Positions 27,414 through 38,016 of a DNA stretch of 64,000 nucleotides are shown in pieces. The translations under genes were made by a program, and so were the position numbers. The notes under the pieces are model-generated. The model was not told the origin of the DNA. It did not search any database and saw only the letters and a list, made by a program, of their open reading frames with translations. This stretch comes from Lysinibacillus sp. OF-1 (GTDB taxonomy: Bacteria; Bacillota; Bacilli; Bacillales_A; Planococcaceae), in the NCBI RefSeq assembly GCF_028356935.1, contig NZ_CP102798.1, forward strand, positions 3,162,001 through 3,226,000. The letters are read 5' to 3'. Position 1 is the first letter of the stretch. Each line of letters begins with the position of its first letter.

Positions 27414-29183
27414 TTATTTTTTAAATGGTTTGATGGCTAAGCTTAATTCACTTAGTTGCTCTGGTGATACTTCGCTCGGTGCTTCTGTCATTAAGCAGCT
27501 AGCACTTGCTGTTTTCGGGAATGCGATAGTATCACGTAAATTCGTACGTCCTGCTAGTAGCATCACAAAGCGATCAAGACCAAAGGCAAGACCTGCATGT
27601 GGTGGCACGCCATACTCAAATGCTTCTAATAAGAAGCCAAATTGCGCTTGTGCTTCTTCTTCTGTAAAGCCAAGTAATTCAAACATTTTTTCCTGTAGGT
27701 CACGTTCATAGATACGTAATGATCCACCACCAAGCTCGTAACCGTTTAATACGATATCATAGGCTTGTGCACGAACTGCTGAAGGATCTGTATCCATTAA
27801 CGCTATATCTTCATCGAACGGACGTGTGAATGGATGATGTGCTGCATAGTAACGTCCATCTTCCTCAGAGAATTCAAATAATGGCCAGTCAGTAATCCAA
27901 AGGAAAGCAAATTGTGATTCGTCAATCAAGTTTAAATCTTGTCCTAATTTCGAACGTAATGCCCCTAAAGAAGCTGCAACAACAGGTGCCTTATCCGCCA
28001 CGAATACAAGAATATCGCCAACTTCTGCTCCCATACGTTCGATTAAAGCTGCTGCTAACGCTTCGTCAAAGAATTTCGCGATTGGGCCATTTAAGCCTTC
28101 TTCTGTAACCTTTAACCAAGCAAGACCTTTTGCTCCGTAAATACTAACGAATTTTGTTAATTCATCCATGTCTTTACGAGAATATTTGTCCGCTGCTCCT
28201 TTAATATTGATACTTTTCACTTGTTTTCCTTGTGCAACAGTATCTGCAAATACTTTGAAATTACAGCCTTCAAAAATATCATTTAATGCTACTAGCTCTA
28301 ATCCAAAACGTACGTCTGGTTTATCTGAACCATAACGATCCATTGCTTCTTGATACTTCATACGCTGGAAAGGTGCAGGGATATCGATTCCTTTTACTTC
28401 TTTCATAACAGCTTGAATTAAGCGTTCATTCATTTCTAATACTTCTTCTTGTGTTAAGAAGCTAGTTTCAATGTCCACCTGTGTAAACTCTGGTTGACGG
28501 TCAGCACGTAAGTCTTCATCACGGAAGCAACGGGCAATTTGGAAATACTTTTCAAAGCCTGCAACCATTAATAATTGTTTAAACAATTGTGGTGATTGTG
28601 GTAATGCATAAAATTCACCCTCATGGACACGGGATGGTACTAAATAATCACGGGCACCCTCTGGCGTTGATTTTGTTAAAATCGGTGTTTCTACTTCTAA
28701 GAAGCCTTCATTTTGTAAGAAGTTACGGATTGTACGTGTAACATCAGAACGCATTTTGAATGTATCGAACATGACTGGACGACGTAAGTCCAAATAGCGA
28801 TATTTTAAACGTAGGTCTTCTGATACATCTGTGCGATCTTCAATTTGGAATGGTGTTGTTTTGGCCGTATTAATTACGATTAAACTTGTTGCTTCTACTT
28901 CAATTTTACCGTTTGGTACATTCGGATTAATTTGATCCTCTGTACGAAGGATAACTGTTCCTTCCACTTCAATCACATATTCACTACGTACTTTATCCGC
29001 TAGTGCATGTGCTTCAGCCACGTCTGGACTAAATACGACCTGTGTAATTCCCGTACGGTCACGTAAATCAATGAAAATCAAACCACCAAGGTCACGACGA
29101 CGCTGCACCCAACCTTTTAATACGACTTTTTCGCCTTGTAACGCCTCTGATAGCTCGTTACTAGCATGTGTTCTTGTAGCCAT
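27414..29183 (-). CDS. aspS: Aspartyl-tRNA synthetase
   Basis: Class II synthetase of the bacterial AspRS type, 589 aa. It has the N-terminal OB-fold anticodon domain ([32 protein letters not shown]), motif 2 ([18 protein letters not shown]), the GAD insertion domain in the middle (about 300-410), and motif 3 ([15 protein letters not shown]). ATG 29183 lies behind GGAGG; the longer frame is not supported. It follows hisS by 64 bases and shares its T-box leader. Confidence 0.97.
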   Translation of the reverse strand: MATRTHASNELSEALQGEKVVLKGWVQRRRDLGGLIFIDLRDRTGITQVVFSPDVAEAHALADKVRSEYVIEVEGTVILRTEDQINPNVPNGKIEVEATSLIVINTAKTTPFQIEDRTDVSEDLRLKYRYLDLRRPVMFDTFKMRSDVTRTIRNFLQNEGFLEVETPILTKSTPEGARDYLVPSRVHEGEFYALPQSPQLFKQLLMVAGFEKYFQIARCFRDEDLRADRQPEFTQVDIETSFLTQEEVLEMNERLIQAVMKEVKGIDIPAPFQRMKYQEAMDRYGSDKPDVRFGLELVALNDIFEGCNFKVFADTVAQGKQVKSINIKGAADKYSRKDMDELTKFVSIYGAKGLAWLKVTEEGLNGPIAKFFDEALAAALIERMGAEVGDILVFVADKAPVVAASLGALRSKLGQDLNLIDESQFAFLWITDWPLFEFSEEDGRYYAAHHPFTRPFDEDIALMDTDPSAVRAQAYDIVLNGYELGGGSLRIYERDLQEKMFELLGFTEEEAQAQFGFLLEAFEYGVPPHAGLAFGLDRFVMLLAGRTNLRDTIAFPKTASASCLMTEAPSEVSPEQLSELSLAIKPFKK

Positions 29184-29247
29184 TGTTAAATTCCTCCAAA
29201 ATATCTTCAATTTATGTAGCATCTACTAGCAATGCCCTGTATCTACT

Positions 29248-30516
29248 TTAAGATTGTTGTGATAAATAATTCACTAGCTCTGAGAATGCCACTTTGTGCT
29301 GTTCACCAGATTCCATATGTTTCACGGCAGCTGCTTGCTCTTCAAGCTCTGTTTCGCCAAGAACGATTGTGTATTTTGCACCTAGACGATCCGCTGATTT
29401 CATTTGGGCTTTCATTTTACGATCTAAATAATCCATTTCTGTCGCAAGACCCTTTGCACGGAAAGTACTAGTTAGCTCTACAGCCTTTTGCTTGGCTTCA
29501 GCGTCCATTGCGATAATATAAACATCTAGTACTGAAGCGGTATCTAATTCAACGCCCTCTGCTTCAAGTGCTAATAATAAACGCTCAATACTTAATGCAA
29601 AACCAATACCCGGTACATCTGGACCTCCAATTTCTTGCACTAGCCCATTGTAGCGTCCGCCTCCACATAGTGTTGTAATCGCACCAAAGCCAGCTGCTGT
29701 AGACATAATTTCAAATGTTGTGTGATTGTAATAATCAAGCCCACGTACAAGATTTGGATCCACCTCATAAGAAATGCCCAATGTATCTAAATACGATTTC
29801 ACCTGACTGAAATAAGCAGCTGACTCCTCTGTTAAGAAATCAGTTAACGCTGGAGCCGTTTGCATTAATGGGTGTTCACGATCCACCTTACAATCTAAAA
29901 TTCGTAATGGATTTTTTTGCAAACGATTTTGACAGTCAGAGCAAAACTCTTGAATATGTGGCTCAAAATGCTGTAATAAGGCTGTACGGTGAGTATTACG
30001 CGTTTCTTTATCACCCAGTGAATTAATCACTAGTTTTAAATCCTTTAAGCCCGCTGATTCATAAACATCCATCGCAAGAGCAATGACTTCCGCATCAATT
30101 GCAGGATCTGCTGAACCAATGGCCTCTACTCCAAACTGTACAAATTGACGATAACGCCCAGCCTGTTGACGCTCATAGCGGAACATTGGTCCTAAGTAAG
30201 AAAGCTTAACGGGCTGATCTGGAGCACCAAACATTTTATGTTCTACGTAGGCACGTACGACACCAGCCGTATTTTCAGGACGTAATGTTAGTGAACGTCC
30301 CCCGCGATCCTCAAATGTATACATTTCCTTTTGCACAACATCCGTTGTTTCACCAACACCACGCGCAAACAAATCCGTTTGCTCGAAAATCGGTGTACGA
30401 ATTTCGTTATAACGATAAACACGACAAATATCACGAATAATCGCTTCAACCTTTTGCCATTTTTCAGATTGACCTGGCAAAATATCTTGTGTCCCTCGTG
30501 GCACTTTAAAACTCAT
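29248..30516 (-). CDS. hisS: Histidyl-tRNA synthetase
   Basis: Class II synthetase, 422 aa. Seen are the N-terminal [10 protein letters not shown], motif 2 ([24 protein letters not shown]), the histidine A region [14 protein letters not shown], the motif 3 part [31 protein letters not shown], and a C-terminal anticodon domain. GGAGGGATTTAC precedes ATG. First gene of the hisS-aspS operon, with a T-box leader upstream. Confidence 0.97.
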   Translation of the reverse strand: MSFKVPRGTQDILPGQSEKWQKVEAIIRDICRVYRYNEIRTPIFEQTDLFARGVGETTDVVQKEMYTFEDRGGRSLTLRPENTAGVVRAYVEHKMFGAPDQPVKLSYLGPMFRYERQQAGRYRQFVQFGVEAIGSADPAIDAEVIALAMDVYESAGLKDLKLVINSLGDKETRNTHRTALLQHFEPHIQEFCSDCQNRLQKNPLRILDCKVDREHPLMQTAPALTDFLTEESAAYFSQVKSYLDTLGISYEVDPNLVRGLDYYNHTTFEIMSTAAGFGAITTLCGGGRYNGLVQEIGGPDVPGIGFALSIERLLLALEAEGVELDTASVLDVYIIAMDAEAKQKAVELTSTFRAKGLATEMDYLDRKMKAQMKSADRLGAKYTIVLGETELEEQAAAVKHMESGEQHKVAFSELVNYLSQQS

Positions 30517-30743
30517 GTAAATCCCTCCTATATCGATTGCTTATGATAGAGCAGCTGTCATTCTACTTGGGGCGGAGGCATGCTTCGATTGAGCAGTTTT
30601 CATTCAGGTTGGAGTTTGGTTACACCTTCAAAGAGCGGTCTTCACTTTGATTAGAGCGGGTTCGCAATTTTGATGAGCAGACTCACCACCTAAAACCGAA
30701 CCCATCCCTTTTCTCAAAAGAATCTCGCAGTTTTTTCGAACAA

Positions 30744-31005
30744 CAAAAAAGCCCCCGTCACCTTGCCATAGCAAGGGACGAGAGCTGTATAAGCTTCCGC
30801 GGTTCCACCCTAGTTGACACAATTAATTACATGTGTCCTCCTCGTAATCGGATAACGGCCGATTCCGTTTTTTCCTACTAAGCACTGCTTTTCAGAAAAA
30901 AGCCTCTCAAGTGTTATTCGCGTGATACATTTTTGTAGGAAAGATTGCAGCCTAAGTCTTTCCCTCTCTGTTCCAATAGAGGTATACGCTACTTGCTTGG
31001 TCATA
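30744..31005 (-). promoter_or_regulatory. T-box riboswitch of the hisS-aspS operon
   Basis: On the minus strand the T-box core AGGGTGGAACCGCGG lies at 30797-30811, and a terminator with arms AGCTCTCGTC.../...GACGGGGGCT and six T ends at 30744. Stem I holds AAGTAG opposite a specifier loop that reads GAATAACAC (30911-30919). By analogy to the trp leader (GAA-UGG-A) the codon could be AAC (Asn) or the overlapping CAC (His). The leader senses uncharged tRNA and allows read-through into hisS. About 230 bases separate its terminator from hisS. Confidence 0.93.
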
Positions 31006-31177
31006 AGCGATTAATCATTTTTCGATTACCCTTTATGTTAGTCACTAGCCATGCCAATGTCAACTGTTTTTGTATTTTTCATAGGGCTATAATGAAAATA
31101 ACAAATTCCGTTACCATTTTACCACGAATTTTATGACAAAAGCATGGTAAAATAGCACAAGGAATAGGAGGAATCTG

Positions 31178-32761
31178 ATGAGGACAAAAATTTTACATAG
31201 TATAATCATATTCGTACTAATGGTAACGATTGCGATGCCAAATAAGAACTTTGTTCAAAGAGCTTCCGCTGACACCAGTGATCTAAAAGTCGCTGGAACG
31301 ATTCTTCATTTGCGTGAGGGTCCTGGATTATCATATCCCATTATTACGACATTAGAAGAAGGTGATCCTTTAACCTCTATCGGTCGTGAAGGTGATTGGA
31401 TTCAAGTAAAAGCAGGTAACTATGAGGGCTGGGTTGCTTCATGGCTGACGGCTCCTACAAGTGCTAAACAGGCCATCGATAAATCCGTCATCTCACAAGT
31501 TGACCGTTTAAATATACGAACAGATCCAGATATTTCTTCAGCTGTTCTTGGTCAACTTTCTACAGGCAACCAAGCCAACCTCATTGAAGAAAATGCTGAA
31601 TGGGCAAAAATTGATTGGAATGGACTTACGGGATGGGTTTCAAAGGATTATGTCACGATTAATGATAATCCTAAAAAAGAAAAGGAACCTAAAGATGATG
31701 CCGTAGAAGTAACGACAACTACAACACCTGTTAACAAGGACACAACCTTTACTATTTTAGTAGACGTCCTCAATGTTCGTAAAAAACCAGACTTGAATGC
31801 TAAAAAAATCGGCACTGCGAAAAAAGGTCAAGCCTTTAAAGTAATTGCACATGAACATAATTGGGTACAAATTCAGTACAATGATAAAAAAACAGGCTGG
31901 GTTTATAGCTTTTATGGTACTTTCTCCAATAAAGTTAAAAGTACATCCAAAACTTCCTCTTCCAAAGAGTTGGAATCCGTTACCATAATCTATAATGGGA
32001 CAAACTTACGAACAGATGCCTCAACAGCAGCTGAAGTGGTTGAACGGGTAGATGCTGGCTTAAATTATCCAATTGTCGGCGTAAAAAATGATTTTTATGA
32101 AATTCAATTAGATGAAGATCAAACAGCATTTGTTGCAAACTGGGTTGTAACAACAAGTTCTAATAAAACGATGATTCCTCAAAAGGAAAAAGAAGAGCCT
32201 CGTAAAAAAGGGACGTTAAGTGGGTTAACAATAGTTGTTGATGCTGGCCATGGTGGAAATGATCATGGCACAACGGGTCAACGTGGTACAGAGGAAAAAG
32301 GCATTACGCTGAAAACAGCTACTATGCTTGCATCCAAGCTAAGTGCGGCTGGCGCCAATGTAGTCATGACGAGGGAATCAGATGAATATGTGGCATTGCG
32401 TAAGCGTGTATCGATTGCGCATCAATATGAAGCAGATGCCTTTATTAGTCTCCATTATGATGCAACAGACGATAGCTCTATTAACGGCTTCACCTCCTAT
32501 TATATGAATAGTAATCAAAAAGGGCTTGCTGAAGCGATTCATGATGGACTATCAAGTAAATTAGAGTTAAGAGATCGTGGCACACAACAAGGTAACTATT
32601 TAGTACTACGAGAAAATCGTCAAAAAGCAGTCCTTATTGAGTTAGGCTTCTTAAGTAATTCAAGTGAAGAGCGTGTCATCACCACAGCGAAGTTCCGTGA
32701 ACAGGCGACTCTCGGTATTTATCAAGGAATTCTCAACTACTTTAATGAGCAAGAGGAATAA
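31178..32761 (+). CDS. Secreted N-acetylmuramoyl-L-alanine amidase with SH3 repeats (YrvJ-like)
   Basis: Cell-wall hydrolase that cuts the MurNAc-L-Ala bond. The 527-aa protein has an N-terminal signal peptide (KILHSIIIFVLMVTIAMP), four bacterial SH3 domains (about residues 35-90, 100-155, 180-240, 262-320) marked by LxxREGPGLSYP / LNIRTDPD / LNVRKKPD / TNLRTDAS patterns, and a C-terminal Amidase_3 zinc domain (about 345-520) with TIVVDAGHGGNDHG, the GITLKTA Glu region, FISLHYD and the terminal ELGFLSN motif. AGGAGGAATCTG precedes ATG. It stands divergent from hisS as yrvJ does in B. subtilis. Confidence 0.93.
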   Translation: MRTKILHSIIIFVLMVTIAMPNKNFVQRASADTSDLKVAGTILHLREGPGLSYPIITTLEEGDPLTSIGREGDWIQVKAGNYEGWVASWLTAPTSAKQAIDKSVISQVDRLNIRTDPDISSAVLGQLSTGNQANLIEENAEWAKIDWNGLTGWVSKDYVTINDNPKKEKEPKDDAVEVTTTTTPVNKDTTFTILVDVLNVRKKPDLNAKKIGTAKKGQAFKVIAHEHNWVQIQYNDKKTGWVYSFYGTFSNKVKSTSKTSSSKELESVTIIYNGTNLRTDASTAAEVVERVDAGLNYPIVGVKNDFYEIQLDEDQTAFVANWVVTTSSNKTMIPQKEKEEPRKKGTLSGLTIVVDAGHGGNDHGTTGQRGTEEKGITLKTATMLASKLSAAGANVVMTRESDEYVALRKRVSIAHQYEADAFISLHYDATDDSSINGFTSYYMNSNQKGLAEAIHDGLSSKLELRDRGTQQGNYLVLRENRQKAVLIELGFLSNSSEERVITTAKFREQATLGIYQGILNYFNEQEE

Positions 32762-32804
32762 TGAAAAAAGATCATGTCAAAGGCAGAAAAAGCAACTTTG
32801 CAAG

Positions 32805-32945
32805 GGGAGGGGGAGATTTCCGTTCCGCCAGCGTCCTTTCCAGGGGGGCGTCCGATGAGCCGCTTCACTCACTTACGCTCGCTCCAGAGTCTCATCTGTG
32901 ACGCTAAATCCCCTAGGAGTGACGCTGGCTCCACTCCAATCAACC
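32805..32945. repeat. GC-rich dispersed repeat with internal inverted arms
   Basis: GCCAGCGTCC (32827-32836) pairs with GACGCTGGC (32921-32929), enclosing GC-rich sequence (GGGGGGCGTCCGATGAGCCG, TCACTTACGCTCGCTCCAGA). This looks like the intergenic palindromic repeats common in Bacillaceae. The rest of 32762-33253 shows no gene; another GC-poorer inverted pair (TTGGAATGGAGTC ... CTTCCAATTGAC) lies near 33140-33190. Confidence 0.55.
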
Positions 32946-33213
32946 ATTCTGCAAAGAGTCTTTACTTTTTTTCATAGTAATATAGCGATTAAATAGCCCA
33001 TTATTTGTATTCTTAGAGGGAATAAGCTCTTATTATTAATGTAGAGAAGTGATGCGTGACAACACCTCTCCATAAAGAGCAGTGAAGACCTTCACTTTAT
33101 TTGAAAACCTTCACTAAAAAGGTAACACTTTTGTAGGTTGGAATGGAGTCAAGTAGCCTGCAACGGAAATCCATTTCTACCTTCCAATTGACTGTTTTGT
33201 TTTTCAACACTAA

Positions 33214-33247
33214 GAAAAAAGCTGCGGATGCTATCCACAGCTTTTTT
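33214..33247 (-). terminator. Terminator after the YfcC gene
   Basis: AAAAAAGCTG and CAGCTTTTTT with inner GGAT/ATCC pairing; the minus strand ends in T-run. It lies directly after the stop codon. Confidence 0.85.
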
Positions 33248-33253
33248 CACGTA

Positions 33254-34660
33254 TTAAGAAACCCCTATTGCTACCGCAGCAATTAACGCCAGGCATGCAA
33301 TCACTGCCCAGCCAAGAATCATCTTCCAAATGAATTTGATCCACTTTTCATAGGGAATGCCTGCAACCGCTAAATAGGCCATTAAGGCAGATGAAGTAGG
33401 AATAATAGAGTTCGTTAAGGAATCACCATATTGGAAGGCTAATACAGCCACTTGTCGTTCTAACCCTAATAAATCGGTAATTGGTATCATAATCGGCATT
33501 GTTGCGGCTGCCTGTCCACTACCAGATGAAATAAATAAATTTAACAGTGCTTGAATAAATAACATACCGATTGCACTGATAGCATGTGGTAAATGCCCAA
33601 TTGTTTCCGATGCCGCATAAACGATAGTATCGATAATTTTCCCTTGCTCTAAAACAACCGTAATCGCACGGGCAAAACCTACAATTAAAGCACCGAATGT
33701 TACAGCCTTCGCTCCTTCAATGAAGGAATCAAAAATAGTTGCAGGTTTCAACCCACCAATTAGCCCTGCAATTAACCCCATAATTAAAAAGGAGGCGGTT
33801 AACTGTGTTAAGAACCAGCCCCAATTAAATACACCATAAATATTAAAGCCAATTCCACAAGCCATCACAATAAATACAAATTTATGCTTTCCTGTTAATG
33901 TAGGAATGTCAATAACGGATACATTAGATTTAGCTTTTTGCTCGATGTCATAAATAACACTTGCCTGTGGATTCTTTTTCACCTTAAAGGCATAGCGAGA
34001 TACATAGAAAATAGCAAAACCTAACACAAAAACATAGACAACTGCACGGAAGCCGATCCCAGAGAATAACGGTACATCTGCTAATGATTGTGCAACACCC
34101 ACCGTAAAGGGATTAAGCATCCCTCCAAAAAATCCACTGGCCGCTCCAAGTGTGATCATGGCAGTCCCTGTCACAGCATCGAAGCCCATCGCACGCGCAA
34201 TTGCTACACCAATCGGTACGAAAATAATTGTTTCTTCGGCCATCCCCATTGTAAAACCACCAACAGAGAATAAAATCATTGATAATGGGATAAGTAATTT
34301 TTCTCTTCCCTCTAAAGCTTTTACCCCTTTATAAACACCAGCTTCAATGGCACCCGTGGAACGAATAATCCCAAAAACACCACTGACTAAGAAAATGTAG
34401 AAAATAATTTGAGCCCCTTTTTCAAGACCCATTGGAATAGCTGTAAACATTTCAAAAAATGAAACTGGATCACTCTCAATATGATGATAGCTTCCATCTA
34501 CAACGAGCATTCGCCCTTCCTTATCCTCTATTCGTTCAAACTCACCTGCTGGAATAATATAGCTTGCAATACCCGCTAAAAAAATAATAGCAAAAATAAT
34601 GGTATATGTATGAGGTACTTTCAGCCAGCTTCTTTTCTTTACACCTTGTTCATTTTCCAT
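33254..34660 (-). CDS. YfcC-family (C4-dicarboxylate/arginine-type) membrane transporter
   Basis: Polytopic membrane protein, 468 aa, about 12 hydrophobic segments, of the YfcC/DcuC (PF03606-type) group. Telling stretches: VPHTYTIIFAIIFLAGIASYIIPAGEF at the N-terminus, GGFTMGMAEETIIFVPI and LFISSGSGQAAATMPIMIPITDLLGLERQ near the end. Family members are annotated as basic amino-acid or dicarboxylate carriers; few have been tested. Monocistronic, with a terminator downstream. Substrate unknown. Confidence 0.85.
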   Translation of the reverse strand: MENEQGVKKRSWLKVPHTYTIIFAIIFLAGIASYIIPAGEFERIEDKEGRMLVVDGSYHHIESDPVSFFEMFTAIPMGLEKGAQIIFYIFLVSGVFGIIRSTGAIEAGVYKGVKALEGREKLLIPLSMILFSVGGFTMGMAEETIIFVPIGVAIARAMGFDAVTGTAMITLGAASGFFGGMLNPFTVGVAQSLADVPLFSGIGFRAVVYVFVLGFAIFYVSRYAFKVKKNPQASVIYDIEQKAKSNVSVIDIPTLTGKHKFVFIVMACGIGFNIYGVFNWGWFLTQLTASFLIMGLIAGLIGGLKPATIFDSFIEGAKAVTFGALIVGFARAITVVLEQGKIIDTIVYAASETIGHLPHAISAIGMLFIQALLNLFISSGSGQAAATMPIMIPITDLLGLERQVAVLAFQYGDSLTNSIIPTSSALMAYLAVAGIPYEKWIKFIWKMILGWAVIACLALIAAVAIGVS

Positions 34661-35221
34661 GACATCACCCTCCTTTTAATCAATTTAGACATTTGCATTA
34701 TATTGTCGCTATATGTCGTTAATTGAAAATAAATATACATGAGTTCAAATTTATTGTAAAGTATTAATTTTCTATTATTTCAGAAATTCTATTTATTTGT
34801 TGCCACAGCAAGCTTTCTCAGACGCCCCTGCTGATAAGGATGCTTATCCTCTGCTACATAAAATATTCATACTCGATTAATTGGATAATTATGCGTTCAG
34901 CAGAGCGCCGTAATTTGAGTATTGTGACCAAGGTTAACAACTTCTATAGCTACATTTCATGAATGAGAAGAGTAACTGTACGTAAATTGACAAATTTTAA
35001 TAGATTTGAAGATTTTATTATAATAGCTAATTATTTTTAATAGAAAACAATCCTCTAAAGTAAGATATTTACCCAATTAAGGTCTATATACTCATTAATT
35101 TTGCAACAAAAGTTATTTGCACAACAAAACTATTATCCTATAAAAACAGACTTTGAATAATTTTTAATATATTGCTATCATACTAGTTGCTATCCAATTC
35201 CAACAAAAGGAGACTAGTTAT
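34661..35221. other. 560-bp AT-rich intergenic region before the LPMO gene
   Basis: No gene found on either strand. A small hairpin AGGAT-GCTT-ATCCT stands near 34850; the last 200 bases are very AT-rich and probably hold the promoter of the LPMO gene, whose ribosome site is AAAGGAGAC. No recognised RNA element. Confidence 0.5.
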
Positions 35222-36577
35222 ATGAATACTAAATTCGCAAAAAAGTTAAGTAAAAAGGGAATAAGTGCTGCCATATTAGCAGCAGGAATCATGGGTATTT
35301 CAATGGCACCTAATGCATATGCCCATGGATTTGTTGAAAAACCAGCTAGCCGAGCTGCTTTATGTAGTCAAAATTATGGAGCACTTAATTTAATGTGCGG
35401 AAACATAATGTATGAGCCACAGAGTTTAGAGGCACCTAAGGGATTTCCACAAAGTGGGCCGGCTGATGGAAAAATCGCATCTGCTGGAGGTCTATTTGGT
35501 GGCATACTCGATCAACAAACCGCTGATCGTTGGTTTAAAAACACGATTACAGGAGGTTCAAATACCTTTACATGGAAGTATACAGCTCCACATTTAACAA
35601 GCAAATGGCACTATTATATTACTAAAAAGGGATGGAATCCAAATAAACCATTAAACCGTGCTGACCTTGAGCTAATTGAAACTGTAGAACATAATGGTTC
35701 TGCTGCATCGAATAATTTAACTCATACAATTAACGTGCCAACTGATCGTAGTGGTTACCACATTATTCTAGCTGTTTGGGATGTAGCTGATACTTCAAAT
35801 GCATTCTATAATGTAATCGACGTTAATTTAGTGAATAATGGAAATGTAGATATAGAAGCTCCAACTCAGCCAAATGGATTACATACTACGAAAGTTACTT
35901 CAAACAGTGCCGAGCTAAAATGGAGTCCTTCTACAGACAATGTGAGTGTAAAAGAATATCAGATATTACGTGATAATAAAGTAGTTGGAGTGGTACCAGG
36001 AACAACATTCACAGATAAAAATTTAAAACCGACTACCAAGTATACATATACGGTAAAGGCAGTGGATGCAGCTGGGAATGTTTCTAATGAAAGTGAATCG
36101 ATAGTTGTAGAGACAATGCATACAGCTCCAGATACAGAAGCACCAACGCAACCGACTGCACTTCACACAATGGGCGTAACATCTTCAAGTGCAGACTTAA
36201 TGTGGAGTGCATCAGAGGATAATGTAGCAGTTGACCATTATGTTATATATCAAGGAACACAAGCAGATCAAATGTCTGTTGTTGGAACATCAAAAACTAC
36301 ATCATTTATGAACATGAATCTCCAATCCAATACAACATATATGTATGCAGTAACTGCAGTGGATGCGGCTGGAAATGAATCAATTAAAAGTTCCATTTTA
36401 ACTGTGACTACAAAAGATCTAGGGGCTTCTTATGAGCAATGGAGTCCATTTAAGGCGTACACAAAAGGAGATAAGGTTGAGTACCAAGGAAAGATTTATG
36501 TAGCCGTTCAAAGCTATCAAGGATACGGAGATCCAAATTGGATAAACGCATTGTCTTTATGGAAAGAAAATGAGTAA
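35222..36577 (+). CDS. Secreted AA10 lytic polysaccharide monooxygenase with FnIII and CBM5/12 modules
   Basis: Copper enzyme that oxidatively cuts crystalline chitin (or binds it). The signal peptide ends AYA-H, so mature residue 1 is His35, first half of the copper histidine brace; His124 in TAPHLTSKWHYYITK is the second. The catalytic domain runs to about residue 210 (HGFVEKPASRA, GPADGKIASAGG, LAVWDVADTSNAFYNVIDVNL). Two fibronectin III domains follow (about 215-300 and 310-395, each PTQPxxLHTxxVTS), then a C-terminal CBM5/12 chitin-binding module (YEQWSPFKAYTKGDKVEYQGKIY region). Same layout as chitin-active Bacillus enzymes. It may feed chito-oligosaccharides to the PTS/nag system at 20-27 kb. 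Confidence 0.94.
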   Translation: MNTKFAKKLSKKGISAAILAAGIMGISMAPNAYAHGFVEKPASRAALCSQNYGALNLMCGNIMYEPQSLEAPKGFPQSGPADGKIASAGGLFGGILDQQTADRWFKNTITGGSNTFTWKYTAPHLTSKWHYYITKKGWNPNKPLNRADLELIETVEHNGSAASNNLTHTINVPTDRSGYHIILAVWDVADTSNAFYNVIDVNLVNNGNVDIEAPTQPNGLHTTKVTSNSAELKWSPSTDNVSVKEYQILRDNKVVGVVPGTTFTDKNLKPTTKYTYTVKAVDAAGNVSNESESIVVETMHTAPDTEAPTQPTALHTMGVTSSSADLMWSASEDNVAVDHYVIYQGTQADQMSVVGTSKTTSFMNMNLQSNTTYMYAVTAVDAAGNESIKSSILTVTTKDLGASYEQWSPFKAYTKGDKVEYQGKIYVAVQSYQGYGDPNWINALSLWKENE

Positions 36578-36691
36578 AGTCCTAGTATGAGATTGCAGTG
36601 ATTGAAAAGATCCTTTTAAATCAACAATAGTTTTATTTCTATAGATAATAGCTATAAATTCATTTTAGAAGTTAAATAAATTCATACAAAG

Positions 36692-36731
36692 GCCATCGAG
36701 AAGTTGATCTCGATGGCTTTTGTCATTTTTC
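36692..36731 (+). terminator. Terminator after the LPMO gene, shared module
   Basis: GCCATCGAGA (36692-36701) and TCTCGATGGC (36708-36717), followed by TTTTGTCATTTTTC. It matches the mupG and marR terminators in stem and tail. The following 36732-36915 has no gene; a GC-richer patch (36780-36830) resembles the other dispersed repeats. Confidence 0.82.
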
Positions 36732-36915
36732 TTCCTCTTTAATTTCCAACATTTAGTAAAACATTAACGTATCCAACCCCTGCACGGAGTGGAAGCGGTT
36801 AGGCGCTCGCCCACAGGAAAGCAAGTAGCCCATGCATGTGTATATACTAATTATATCGCTTGCATTATTGATTCTGCTTCCACAAGTTACAATTAACAAA
36901 AGTAAAAAAGACACA

Positions 36916-38016
36916 TTATAAGGAATTGAAAACCTTTTTTACCCATTCAAGAAACTCTCTCATATAGTGTTCCTGCTTAAAGCCATGATTCTGACCTTCT
37001 ACTACAATTTCAGTAATATCCGCATCTGCTACTCGTGCAGATTGAATATATTCTTGTGGCCCTTTTACCCCAACAGCTAAATCATTCGTCCCATAAGCAA
37101 TAAACTGAGGTATATTTGCTGTGCTAAAATGTTTAGATAAATCTGTCTGATTCAAAAGCTCTTCACGCACTTCTGGACTTCTTACATCTTCATCTTTAAA
37201 AGAAGCAAAGAGCATAGGCACATTATAGCGATAGGTCAATGCTGGATAAATCATAGCTGCAGAGACTACTTTATCATCGACTGCATCGATGTCATCAAGC
37301 TGATAACTATTAGGAAACAGATTTTTCCCCTGAATGAGATTAATAAAGCTACCGGTTTGAAAACCACCCGCGCTAAAACCGATTAATCCAATTTTATCTG
37401 GATGAATACCATAATCATTTGCATGATAACGTAGATAACGGACAGCCCGCTGAACATCCAATTGGGGAATAGGCCATTCATATGGGTTAGAACGATAGTG
37501 TAGAACGAATGCATTGATACCTGCCTTATTTAATGATTCAGCTACTTCTTTTCCTTCAGCAGTTCCACCATCCATTTCCTTAAAGCCATAGCCACCTCCT
37601 GGAATAATAATGATGGCACTGTCACTGTTTGACCTCGTATAAGGAATCAGATATGGTTCATCTTCATAGGTAGATTTTTCATAGCCTCCTACAATTTCAT
37701 GGACATATGTAAAGGTATCAATTGCAGCTTCATTGTCTTTATATTCTTCTCCCACAATACTAGTAGAAAATTTGAATGTCGCTAAGAGTCTGTTAGGATT
37801 ACCCTTAATATTCATATCGTCTAGCTTACTTCCAGAATGATTTCCTGCAACTTCTTCTCCCCAAATTTCAACCTTGTGCTCAATATCCGCAACTGGCTTG
37901 CCTAGTTTATTCCCAAATGGATTAATCTCAAGAATAGCGTATCCACCCCCTATAAACAAAGCGAAAATAGCTAGAATTATTCCCACTATCTTGGCTATTT
38001 TCTTCATTATGTTCAT
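36916..38016 (-). CDS. Membrane-anchored alpha/beta hydrolase, esterase-like
   Basis: Alpha/beta-hydrolase fold enzyme of 366 aa with one N-terminal membrane segment or uncleaved signal (IAKIVGIILAIFALFIGGGYAI), so probably active outside the membrane. It has the oxyanion loop IIPGGGYGFKE, the nucleophile elbow IGFSAGG (Ser), FIAYGTNDLAV with the Asp candidate and GQNHGFKQE with the His. The DVQRAVRYLRYHANDYGIHPDKIGLIG stretch is typical of acetyl-xylan/feruloyl esterase-like relatives. AGGAGG precedes the first ATG. Substrate unknown. Confidence 0.85.
   Translation of the reverse strand: MNIMKKIAKIVGIILAIFALFIGGGYAILEINPFGNKLGKPVADIEHKVEIWGEEVAGNHSGSKLDDMNIKGNPNRLLATFKFSTSIVGEEYKDNEAAIDTFTYVHEIVGGYEKSTYEDEPYLIPYTRSNSDSAIIIIPGGGYGFKEMDGGTAEGKEVAESLNKAGINAFVLHYRSNPYEWPIPQLDVQRAVRYLRYHANDYGIHPDKIGLIGFSAGGFQTGSFINLIQGKNLFPNSYQLDDIDAVDDKVVSAAMIYPALTYRYNVPMLFASFKDEDVRSPEVREELLNQTDLSKHFSTANIPQFIAYGTNDLAVGVKGPQEYIQSARVADADITEIVVEGQNHGFKQEHYMREFLEWVKKVFNSL

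Noticed and set aside
30628-31136. Several 60-70 aa frames between hisS and the amidase gene
   Set aside because: They lie in the T-box leader and its terminator; structure there is explained by RNA.
32664-32977. Short frames at the amidase 3' end
   Set aside because: One is an out-of-frame shadow, the other reads through the GC-rich repeat.
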